Below are positions 6,746-12,974 of a DNA stretch of 16,331 bases, in pieces. The stretch lies in NCBI GenBank assembly GCA_025924755.1, contig JAICHT010000041.1, positions 1 to 16,331 on the forward strand, read 5' to 3'. The DNA comes from Chitinophagaceae bacterium (lineage in GTDB: Bacteria; Bacteroidota; Bacteroidia; Chitinophagales; Chitinophagaceae). Positions within the stretch are counted from its first letter, which is position 1; the number at the start of each line of letters is the position of its first letter. Position numbers and translations under genes: made by a program. A model generated the notes under the pieces. That model was not told where the DNA came from, ran no database searches, and saw nothing but the letters and a program-made list of their open reading frames with translations.

Positions 6746-7363
6746 TTAATGCAGGAAGAAGGTAAGGATACCTACCAGTATCAGCACACCGCCGGTAATC
6801 CGTTTTTCGTTATGCTCAATAAAGGATGCGGGCAACATATGCATGCCTTTATAACCCAAAGTAACCAATACTAAAATACCACATATACTAACCAGCGCAT
6901 AGATGACAGACATTAAAGTAACGATGCCCATACCGTATGCACCTGCAGAAAGAAATAAGCTCTCTACTTCCAGACAGGGTGAGAACAACATCATCACCAC
7001 AAAAATCAAGATCCACCGTTTGCGGGAACGCTTGTAAGAGCTAATATCTTTTTGCCCGCTATGATGGTGATGGGGCAGGTTTACCGAAAAATAAATTAAC
7101 CCGAAAACAATAAGCAATATGGCCGATACCACGTAAATACTATTGCCATATTGCTGCTCCAGCTTTTTACCGATCAATCCCAATATAACCCCTAATATAA
7201 TAGTACCGGTAACATGCGCCAGTGCGGCAAAAAACGTAATGCTGGTAACTTCTTTAAGCTTCCACTGCTCAGCCCTGGCTACGGCCACCAGCGGCAGCCA
7301 GTGGTTGGGTATCAACGCATGAACCATGGCTAATAAAAAAGTACCGGTAATAACGCTGAACAT
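6746..7363 (-). CDS. Six-helix membrane protein with His-rich loop, possible metal permease
   Basis: A 205-residue integral membrane protein with about six hydrophobic segments, roughly at residues 3-29, 38-63, 76-94, 117-142, 145-170 and 188-204. The first helix carries HALIPNHWLP (H15, H21). This recalls the HxxxxDH-type motif in the first helices of nickel/cobalt transporters of the NiCoT and RcnA kinds, but with Asn before the second His. A loop after helix 3 reads NLPHHHHSG (His98-101), and helix 4 contains FSPCLEVE. Together these suggest a divalent-metal permease or exporter of the LysE/RcnA-like fold. The substrate cannot be read from sequence, and a TauE/SafE-like exporter is an alternative. 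It lies 90 bases downstream of the AraC-type regulator on the same strand, which may control it. Confidence 0.6.
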   Translation of the reverse strand: MFSVITGTFLLAMVHALIPNHWLPLVAVARAEQWKLKEVTSITFFAALAHVTGTIILGVILGLIGKKLEQQYGNSIYVVSAILLIVFGLIYFSVNLPHHHHSGQKDISSYKRSRKRWILIFVVMMLFSPCLEVESLFLSAGAYGMGIVTLMSVIYALVSICGILVLVTLGYKGMHMLPASFIEHNEKRITGGVLILVGILTFFLH

Positions 7364-7453
7364 GAAGAGAATTATGAATGTAAAGATGATCTAATGATAT
7401 GAAGTAAAAGTGAACTATAAGCTGAAGTTACTGATTCGTTCATAACTCCATAC

Positions 7454-8380
7454 TCACCGTAATAACAACTCACACGGTTTTAAACCGGTGTGTTTTTTGA
7501 AAGCGGTAGAAAAGTGCGATATGGAAGAATAACCTAACAGCAGGGACACATCGGTTACACTTAATCCTTTTTCGTATAAAAGATACTTAGCGTGCTCCAT
7601 GCGCTGGCTTTGATAAAAGTCGAATATGGTAGTGCCAAAAAGTTCTTTAAATCCTTTCTTCAGATAACATTCATTGATCGCTACTTTACGGCTTAGCTCT
7701 TTTATGGTGATGGGCTCGCCAATATGCTGTATTAATATTTCCCTCGCCTTGTTTATTTTTTCCCGGTCGGCCTCGTTGGCTAAAAACTTACAGCTGATGG
7801 TATCAATTTCTTTTTCTCCCAGCAGGCAATCCAGGCTATACAACAGCAGCATTTGTGTCTGCGCATTAATGTAAATATTTTCAAGGCTGTCTGTGTAAGT
7901 GTGGTTGAGTACACCTTCCAATACCAGGCGGGTACGGCTGCAAAGCGGAACCGTTTTAGAAAAAGAATCGGTATGCGTAAAAGAAAGCACCCCTTCGCTT
8001 AACGTAGTACTGGTGTTCAGCCTTGACTTTACAAATTGAGAAAGTAAGGTGGAACTAAAAACAAAACTTAGCAGATCAATGCTTTCTACTTTTTCCTTGC
8101 ATTGAAGCGAAGCATGGGCTTTACATTCATTGCAATTATTTTGGTGCTGACGGCAGTACATATTGCCGGTTACACAAAAGCGTAGTTCCACATGATTTTT
8201 TTCGGGTTGCAACGGCTCGTAATGATACTTAAGCATACCGGCATCTTCGGCCAGCCAGTGTTGTGGCTTCACATACCGTTTAATAGTATAGTGTACCGAA
8301 CCGGGTATTTCACGGCCTTTTTCGTAAATCAGGTCGTGCTCCAACTCTTGCGGATATATAGTAGTTACTGCCTCTTGCAT
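7454..8380 (-). CDS. AraC-family transcriptional regulator with N-terminal cysteine cluster
   Basis: A 308-residue regulator. The C-terminal part (about 208-305) is a double helix-turn-helix AraC domain: EPITIKELSRKVAINECYLKK for the first, SVTDVSLLLGYSSISHFSTA for the second, then FKKHTGLKP. The N-terminal half is a sensor domain that I cannot assign to a sugar-binding cupin. It holds five cysteines in a short stretch, C69-x6-C76-x6-C83-x2-C86-x7-C94, with His79 and His89 nearby, which could bind a metal or an Fe-S cluster or respond to oxidation. Its target is unknown; the closest candidate is the His-rich membrane protein gene directly downstream. The gene is divergent from lpxC-fabZ, and a TAATTTTG box lies 7 bases before the ATG. 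Confidence 0.85.
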   Translation of the reverse strand: MQEAVTTIYPQELEHDLIYEKGREIPGSVHYTIKRYVKPQHWLAEDAGMLKYHYEPLQPEKNHVELRFCVTGNMYCRQHQNNCNECKAHASLQCKEKVESIDLLSFVFSSTLLSQFVKSRLNTSTTLSEGVLSFTHTDSFSKTVPLCSRTRLVLEGVLNHTYTDSLENIYINAQTQMLLLYSLDCLLGEKEIDTISCKFLANEADREKINKAREILIQHIGEPITIKELSRKVAINECYLKKGFKELFGTTIFDFYQSQRMEHAKYLLYEKGLSVTDVSLLLGYSSISHFSTAFKKHTGLKPCELLLR

Positions 8381-8387
8381 CAGGATG

Positions 8388-8395
8388 CAAAATTA
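8388..8395 (-). promoter_or_regulatory. TAnnTTTG promoter box of the AraC-type gene
   Basis: Read on the minus strand this is TAATTTTG, an exact match to the Bacteroidota -7 element TAnnTTTG. It ends 7 bases before the ATG at 8380, which would place the transcript start at or just before the start codon. I see no clear -33 TTTG element at the usual spacing. Confidence 0.45.
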
Positions 8396-8545
8396 CGGTG
8401 AGAACTGTAATATAAATATCTGCAGTACGGTATTGATGTCACGCGGTTGTCAATTGATTTCGTTTAAACACCATTTGCCCGCACCTAAATATTTGCTTTT
8501 TTAAGGCAGGTTATCCCCTAATGATTTGTTATCAACTCAGGCAAG

Positions 8546-8578
8546 TTTGGGTTATTGTAGGATTGTTTCCTATTTTCG
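8546..8578 (+). promoter_or_regulatory. Candidate promoter of lpxC-fabZ
   Basis: A -33-like TTTG (8546-8549) is followed after 21 bases by TATTTTCG (8571-8578), one base off the Bacteroidota -7 consensus TAnnTTTG. The box ends 4 bases before the ATG at 8583, so the mRNA would have little or no leader. This is the only box in the window with a convincing partner element. Confidence 0.45.
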
Positions 8579-8582
8579 CCGC

Positions 8583-10007
8583 ATGCAGTCTAACAGCCAT
8601 ACTGTTCAAGAGTTTCAACATACCCTTCTTTCAGAAATCTCCATTCGTGGTGTAGGCATTCATACCGGCCATATGGTAGAAATGGTTTTGAAGCCTGCAG
8701 CCCCCAATACCGGTATTATTTTTAAGCGGGTAGATCTGCCCGGTCAGCCTACCGTGAAAGCCGATGTGGACAATGTGGTGGAAACCACCCGCAGCACTAC
8801 TATAGAAGCAAACGGTGCACGGGTAAGTACAATAGAACATTTGCTGGCGGCGCTGGTTGGCTGCGAAATTGATAATATATTAATAGAATTGAACGGTCCC
8901 GAAGTACCCATACTGGATGGCAGCGCGGCACCGTTTATAGACGTTATTGATAAAGCCGGCACACAGCAGCAGGACGCTCCAAAAGTATATTACACCCTGC
9001 AGCATAATATCACTTTTGTAGATGAAGCCAAAAAAGTAGAAATGGTAGCGCTGCCTTATAGTGAGTATCGAATTAATACACTAATTGATTTTAACTCGCC
9101 GGTACTGGGCACGCAACACGCCGATTTAAAGCACATCTCCGATTTTAAAGACCAGATCGCTCCCTGCCGCACGTTTAGCTTTTTTCACGAAATAGAATAT
9201 TTATTAGATCAAAACCTGATAAAAGGCGGTGATATCAATAATGCGATAGTAGTGGTGGATAAGCCTGTTACGGAAGCACAGGTGCAGCGCATCGCCAAGG
9301 TCTTTCATAAAGACAATGTAAAGGTGAGCGAAGGCGGCATATTAAACAACCTGGAGTTGCGCTATCCCAATGAACCGGCCCGTCATAAATTACTGGATGT
9401 TATTGGCGACCTGGCGCTGGTGGGTTATCCGTTCAAAGCGCATATCATAGCCAACCGTCCGGGGCATTCTTCCAATATTGCTTTTGCCAAAAAAATAAAA
9501 GAGCATATTAAGAAGAATAAAAATAAACAGCAAATACCGGTGTACGACCCTACCAAGCCGCCGGTAGTAGATATTCATGGTATTGAAAAAAAGCTGCCGC
9601 ACCGCTATCCTTTTTTATTGGTAGATAAGGTAATTGAATTGACCGATAAACAAGTGGTGGCTATAAAAAATGTGACGTATAACGAACCTTTTTTCCAGGG
9701 ACATTTTCCGGGTAATTCCATATTTCCGGGCGTATTGCAGGTAGAAGCTTTGGCGCAGGCCGGCGGCATCTTAACCATTCCTGATGATCCGGATAATGAT
9801 TACGACACGTATTTTTTAAAAATTGATAATTGCAAATTCAAAAACAAAGTAGTACCCGGCGATACCATGATTTTACGGATGGTATTAAGTAATCCGGTAC
9901 GCCGTGGAATTTGTGAAATGAAAGGAACTATTTTTGTCGGCAATAAACTAGTAGCCGAAGCTGATATGGTTGCTCAAATTGTAAAGAAACCTAAAGTAAA
10001 AGTATGA
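8583..10007 (+). CDS. lpxC/fabZ: Bifunctional LpxC deacetylase / FabZ dehydratase
   Basis: A 474-residue fusion. Residues 1 to about 305 are LpxC, the zinc enzyme that deacetylates UDP-3-O-acyl-GlcNAc in the committed step of lipid A synthesis. STIEHLLAALVGCEIDN gives zinc ligand His86, HKLLDVIGDLAL gives His268 and Asp272, and RPGHSSN gives catalytic His295. After a lysine-rich linker (about 306-325), residues 335-474 are FabZ, 3-hydroxyacyl-ACP dehydratase: LPHRYPFLLVDKVIE, then FQGHFPG with His374 and VLQVEALAQAGG with Glu388. The fusion is characteristic of Bacteroidota. The ATG at 8583 is chosen over an upstream in-frame TTG (8526) because a promoter-like sequence lies between them and the protein start then fits LpxC. 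The stop overlaps the lpxA start (ATGA). Confidence 0.97.
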   Translation: MQSNSHTVQEFQHTLLSEISIRGVGIHTGHMVEMVLKPAAPNTGIIFKRVDLPGQPTVKADVDNVVETTRSTTIEANGARVSTIEHLLAALVGCEIDNILIELNGPEVPILDGSAAPFIDVIDKAGTQQQDAPKVYYTLQHNITFVDEAKKVEMVALPYSEYRINTLIDFNSPVLGTQHADLKHISDFKDQIAPCRTFSFFHEIEYLLDQNLIKGGDINNAIVVVDKPVTEAQVQRIAKVFHKDNVKVSEGGILNNLELRYPNEPARHKLLDVIGDLALVGYPFKAHIIANRPGHSSNIAFAKKIKEHIKKNKNKQQIPVYDPTKPPVVDIHGIEKKLPHRYPFLLVDKVIELTDKQVVAIKNVTYNEPFFQGHFPGNSIFPGVLQVEALAQAGGILTIPDDPDNDYDTYFLKIDNCKFKNKVVPGDTMILRMVLSNPVRRGICEMKGTIFVGNKLVAEADMVAQIVKKPKVKV

Positions 10008-10801
10008 TCTCTGAGTTGGCATCCATTCATCCGAATGCAAAGCTGGGCAACAACATTACTATTGATCCTTTCGCAGTAATACACGATAATGTTACTATTG
10101 GCGATGATACGCATATCATGTCGCACGCTGTTATTCTGCCCTTTAGCCATATTGGTAAAGCCTGCCGCATTTTTCCCGGCGCTATCATTGGCGGTGTTCC
10201 GCAGGACTTAAAATTTGTGGGCGAAGAAACCACCGTAGAAATTGGCGATTACACTACCATACGGGAGTTTGTAACCATCAACCGTGGCACGAAAGACAAA
10301 TGGAAAACGGTTATCGGCTGTCATTGCCTCATCATGGCTTACTCGCATATTGCGCACGATTGCATCATAGGTAACCATGTAATAATGGCAAACTCCGTAC
10401 AATTGGCCGGACATGTAGAAGTAGGCGACTATGCCAATATTGGCGGCCTTGCAGGTGCTAACCAGTTTACCCGCATCAGTGCTCACACCTATATTGCGGG
10501 GCATACGGTTATCCGTAAAGATGTACCCCCGTTTGTAAAAGCGGGCCGCGAACCGATGTCGTTTGCCGGTATCAATATCGTGGGTTTGCAACGCCGCAAT
10601 TTTCCGCAAGACCAGGTGCAGACCATTTCCCAGATTTATCATTTATTGTTTGTAGAAAAACATACCACCTCCACAGCCGTTCAATTAATTGAAGCACAGA
10701 TACCGGACAATGATGTAAAAGAAGAAATTTTAAACTTTATCCAGGCTTCTAAAATTGGCATCATCAAACGGCATTCAAAAAATATAGTGGATGAAGATTG
10801 A
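10004..10801 (+). CDS. lpxA: UDP-N-acetylglucosamine acyltransferase
   Basis: LpxA transfers a 3-hydroxyacyl chain from ACP to the 3-OH of UDP-GlcNAc, the first step of lipid A synthesis in the cytoplasm. The 265-residue protein shows the left-handed parallel beta-helix hexapeptide pattern through about residue 185 (NAKLGNNITIDPFAVI, VTIGDDTHI, VEIGDYTTI, CIIGNHVIMAN). The catalytic histidine lies in SHIAHDC (His118), and GGVPQDLKF (63-71) is a family signature. The C-terminal part is the helical domain of the trimer (FPQDQVQTISQIYHLLF). The ATG overlaps the lpxC-fabZ stop by 4 bases, so translation is coupled; its product is the substrate of LpxC. The gene overlaps the following ABC ATPase gene by 11 bases. 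Confidence 0.97.
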   Translation: MISELASIHPNAKLGNNITIDPFAVIHDNVTIGDDTHIMSHAVILPFSHIGKACRIFPGAIIGGVPQDLKFVGEETTVEIGDYTTIREFVTINRGTKDKWKTVIGCHCLIMAYSHIAHDCIIGNHVIMANSVQLAGHVEVGDYANIGGLAGANQFTRISAHTYIAGHTVIRKDVPPFVKAGREPMSFAGINIVGLQRRNFPQDQVQTISQIYHLLFVEKHTTSTAVQLIEAQIPDNDVKEEILNFIQASKIGIIKRHSKNIVDED

Positions 10802-11414
10802 ACTTTCGCGGGCCGGAAAACGGTTCAACCGCGAATGGATTTTTAGAAAAGCTGATATCGAATTTTCCTCCGGCAGTTCTTACGCAATTACCGGCCCCAA
10901 TGGTTCCGGAAAATCTACTCTTTTACAAAGCCTCGGCTGCATGCTGCAACTGAGCGAAGGCACTATAAATTTTAAAAAAGATGATACTACGGTTTCTCTT
11001 GAAGAAGCCTACCAGCATATCTCTTTTTGTGCCCCATATTTGGATGTGATCGAGGAGTTAACGCTTATTGAATTTTTAGAATTTCATTACCGTTTTAAAG
11101 CCATCCTGCCTAATATTGATATCAAACATACCATACGGATAGTAGGGTTGGAAGCTGCTGCGCAAAAGCAAATACGGTATTATTCTTCCGGTATGAAACA
11201 ACGCGTCAAACTTGCACAGGCTATCTTTTCTGATACGGATATTGTTTTACTGGATGAACCCTGCAGCAATTTGGATGCAAAAGGCATTGACCTGTATCAT
11301 TCGCTTATTGATGAATATTGTCAAAACCGGCTGGTGATTGTTTGCTCAAATGATATAGTGGAATACGGCTTTTGTAAAGAAAAGCTGGCTATTACCGATT
11401 TTAAAAGCTTCTGA
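10791..11414 (+). CDS. ABC transporter ATP-binding protein with altered Q- and H-loops
   Basis: A stand-alone 207-residue ABC ATPase domain. Walker A is GPNGSGKST (35-43), the signature is SSGMKQR (132-138) in place of LSGGQ, Walker B is IVLLDE (151-156) and the D-loop is SNLD (159-162). The Q-loop region reads SFCAPYLD with no glutamine at the usual place. The switch region reads VIVCSNDI, with Asn187 where most transporters have histidine. The start overlaps the end of lpxA by 11 bases, so it belongs to the lipid A transcript. No permease is visible, so the partner is unknown; a role in envelope transport is suggested only by context. The closest general resemblance is to CcmA-type small ATPases, but I cannot assign it. 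Confidence 0.85.
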   Translation: MKIELSRAGKRFNREWIFRKADIEFSSGSSYAITGPNGSGKSTLLQSLGCMLQLSEGTINFKKDDTTVSLEEAYQHISFCAPYLDVIEELTLIEFLEFHYRFKAILPNIDIKHTIRIVGLEAAAQKQIRYYSSGMKQRVKLAQAIFSDTDIVLLDEPCSNLDAKGIDLYHSLIDEYCQNRLVIVCSNDIVEYGFCKEKLAITDFKSF

Positions 11415-11512
11415 ATAGCTTTCCTTAAAACTGGTTTTCCAATTTAAAATTCTTGTACGCTTTATATCCATTGGTATGATAATGGTATCTGTTACTATCA
11501 TAAATAAGCAAT

Positions 11513-11836
11513 ATGGAAAATATTATTATACAGTCGTTAGGTTTTAAAGCAGGCGAATCACTGGAAAATCATATCCGGGAAAAAATGAATAAATTAACCC
11601 CCAATGAGCAAATTGTTGGCGCCAACGTAGCCTTGTTTTTTGGGGCCAACAAAACAACTCCTGATACCTTTTGCGAAATACGGTTGATGATTCCCGGCAA
11701 TGATCTTTTTGTAAAAGAAAGCGCTACCGATGATTTTTATGCGGCGGTAGATTCGGCCGTAAATAAACTGCAGGGCATCTTACGTAAAGAAAAGGAAAAG
11801 CTGGTAGACAGCCGCCACGGCAGGGTGCATGACTAA
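11513..11836 (+). CDS. raiA: Ribosome hibernation-promoting factor, short form (HPF/RaiA family)
   Basis: A 107-residue protein of the HPF/RaiA (YfiA) family, which binds the decoding region of the 30S subunit and idles ribosomes in stationary phase or stress. The pattern fits a beta-alpha-beta-beta-beta-alpha fold: IIIQSLGFKAGESLENHIREK at the N terminus, ANVALFFGAN and FCEIRLMIPG as strands, then KESATDDFYAAVDSAVNKLQ, where the D-D-x-Y-A-A-V-D helix is the family hallmark, ending KEKEKLVDSRHG. It lacks the C-terminal dimerisation domain of long HPF, so it is a short form. Which short paralogue it is (HPF or RaiA) cannot be settled here, so the symbol is tentative. The 98-base upstream gap suggests its own promoter. 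A 7-bp inverted repeat, TATGATA (11475-11481) and TATCATA (11496-11502), lies just before it. Confidence 0.88.
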   Translation: MENIIIQSLGFKAGESLENHIREKMNKLTPNEQIVGANVALFFGANKTTPDTFCEIRLMIPGNDLFVKESATDDFYAAVDSAVNKLQGILRKEKEKLVDSRHGRVHD

Positions 11837-11868
11837 AATCTATTTTTACGATATTACATTTCCGTTTT

Positions 11869-11897
11869 ATTCCGTGTCTCTCCCAGAGACACGGAAT
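11869..11897. repeat. Perfect 13-bp hairpin downstream of the hibernation factor gene
   Basis: ATTCCGTGTCTCT (11869-11881) pairs perfectly with AGAGACACGGAAT (11885-11897) around a CCC loop, 32 bases after the stop at 11836. It could end transcription of the hibernation factor gene, but no T-run follows on the plus strand. The arm sequence GAGACACGG recurs at 11927-11935, so this may be a dispersed hairpin repeat. Confidence 0.7.
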
Positions 11898-11912
11898 TGT
11901 GTAAGCTAAACA

Positions 11913-11935
11913 CCTTGTCCACTGCGGAGACACGG
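11913..11935. repeat. Second, degenerate copy of the GAGACACGG hairpin
   Basis: CCTTGTCC (11913-11920), an ACTGC loop and GGAGACACGG (11926-11935) form an imperfect version of the hairpin just upstream. Its right arm shares GAGACACGG exactly, and its left arm looks like CCGTGTCTCC with one change and two lost bases. This supports a tandem pair of one repeat family. Confidence 0.4.
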
Positions 11936-12025
11936 CTAAGACCTGAGTATGATTTTTCTCCTGCTGCATTTTATGAAACGGGTGTACATAACTTTGATTT
12001 TGTAACGCATTATGCAGCGTGAGCG

Positions 12026-12047
12026 TTGTGGGTGATAATACCAACAA
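12026..12047 (-). repeat. 22-bp near-palindromic repeat, copy A
   Basis: On the minus strand this matches 12934-12955 at 19 of 22 positions. Each copy can fold into a hairpin with 9-base arms and a TTAT (or ATAA) loop. The two copies flank the methyltransferase gene in opposite orientation. The rest of the 253-base gap 11837-12089 holds the two hairpins listed above and no gene that I can see. Confidence 0.6.
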
Positions 12048-12089
12048 CGAAAGAGAAAGTAATAAGACAGATACTGTTGCCCGAACCTA

Positions 12090-12860
12090 TCATTTCCATG
12101 TTATATGTTCCCACTCTTTGTCAAAAGGCAATACTCCGTCTGATGCATAGAAGTACAAATTATGCCGTGAGGGATATATTGTTTCAAACACCTTTACATT
12201 CTTAAAATGAGGCTCAAAAAAACTTTTTAAATCTTCTTTTGATTTGAACTCCCGTTCATGATGTGTCAAACTTTTTTCTCCTGTAGGTGATTCAACAAGT
12301 GTGTAGCCGGTTAAAACTCCGCCAGGTTTTAACCGGGCTTTTATATTTTTCATTATTCCGGCAATTTCTTCTTCAGTAAAGTGTTCAATTGCTGCATCCC
12401 ATATAATGTTATCAAATATTCCTTCCGGCATTTCACTTCTGATATCACAAAGCCTGAACTCCACATTTTTTGCCTGGTTATATTTTTTTGCATGTGGGAT
12501 GGCATCTATATCGAAATCAACAGAAATAATTTTTGTAGCTCTAATGGAATAAAAATGATAAGAATTATAACCATCTCCGCAACAAAGTTCTAACACATTA
12601 GCGCCTTGCTTGATTGCCAAAAGCCCAAAAGTACCTCGTTCGACCCAGAGTGGGTTTTGAGATTTCCTAAACCAGTAAAATTGATCACAAAAATGGTCAA
12701 ACCATTCGGGCTGAGGCTCATATTGCCAGTCATACTTCATTTGAAGGGAATGAAAAAAAGAAGCAAGCTTCCTTGAACCTGATGCGAACGATTTGAAGAG
12801 TTTTGTAAGGTTTCTTTTTCCGAAGGTTTTTGTTGCAGCTTTTAAAATAAGTTTTGCCAA
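12090..12860 (-). CDS. SAM-dependent class I methyltransferase, substrate unknown
   Basis: A 256-residue protein with the class I methyltransferase core. Motif I is VLELCCGDG (89-97), the acidic end of strand 2 is ISVDFD (112-117), motif II/IV is IIWDAAIEHF (152-161) and RLKPGGV (176-182) precedes strand 5. This is the Methyltransf_11/25 type; the substrate is not evident. A basic N-terminal stretch (residues 1-40) precedes the core. The only start giving the full length is TTG at 12860, supported by a TATATTTG promoter box 24 bases upstream; the first in-frame ATG is at 12740 (216 residues). Two sampled 60-base lines are 30% GC, against 45% and 60% for two sampled lines of the neighbouring ald. 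The gene is framed by hairpin repeats, which together suggest later acquisition. Confidence 0.82.
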   Translation of the reverse strand: MAKLILKAATKTFGKRNLTKLFKSFASGSRKLASFFHSLQMKYDWQYEPQPEWFDHFCDQFYWFRKSQNPLWVERGTFGLLAIKQGANVLELCCGDGYNSYHFYSIRATKIISVDFDIDAIPHAKKYNQAKNVEFRLCDIRSEMPEGIFDNIIWDAAIEHFTEEEIAGIMKNIKARLKPGGVLTGYTLVESPTGEKSLTHHEREFKSKEDLKSFFEPHFKNVKVFETIYPSRHNLYFYASDGVLPFDKEWEHITWK

Positions 12861-12884
12861 AAGATCTTTAAATTTAGTTCACAA

Positions 12885-12892
12885 CAAATATA
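12885..12892 (-). promoter_or_regulatory. TAnnTTTG promoter box of the methyltransferase gene
   Basis: The minus strand reads TATATTTG, an exact match to the Bacteroidota -7 element. It lies 24 bases before the TTG start at 12860, leaving a leader of roughly 20 bases, and supports the TTG over the internal ATG. No well-spaced -33 element is clear. Confidence 0.4.
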
Positions 12893-12933
12893 TGAACATG
12901 TGGATACCAATTAACTAATAATTGTTTCTCCCA

Positions 12934-12955
12934 TTGTTGGTGTTATCGCCAACAA
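12934..12955 (+). repeat. 22-bp near-palindromic repeat, copy B, possible ald terminator
   Basis: TTGTTGGTG, TTAT, CGCCAACAA: a 9-bp stem with one G-T pair and a 4-base loop. It matches the reverse complement of 12026-12047 at 19 of 22 positions, and both copies have TTTCTC shortly before the TTGTTGG arm. It lies 19 bases beyond the ald stop and could terminate ald transcripts, but no T-run follows on the minus strand. Confidence 0.6.
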
Positions 12956-12974
12956 ATAACTTAATATAAAAGTC

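Noticed and set aside
10208..10642. 144-codon open frame on the minus strand within lpxA
   Set aside because: It lies wholly inside the well-supported lpxA gene and has no recognisable motif; it is an antisense shadow.
11453..11480. TTGTAC and TATGAT upstream of the hibernation factor gene as a sigma-70-like promoter
   Set aside because: The match and 16-base spacing are mediocre and this is not the promoter type expected in Bacteroidota.
11724..12047. 107-codon minus-strand frame overlapping the end of the hibernation factor gene and the gap behind it
   Set aside because: It crosses the perfect hairpin and the palindromic repeat, overlaps the real gene and shows no domain or start signal.
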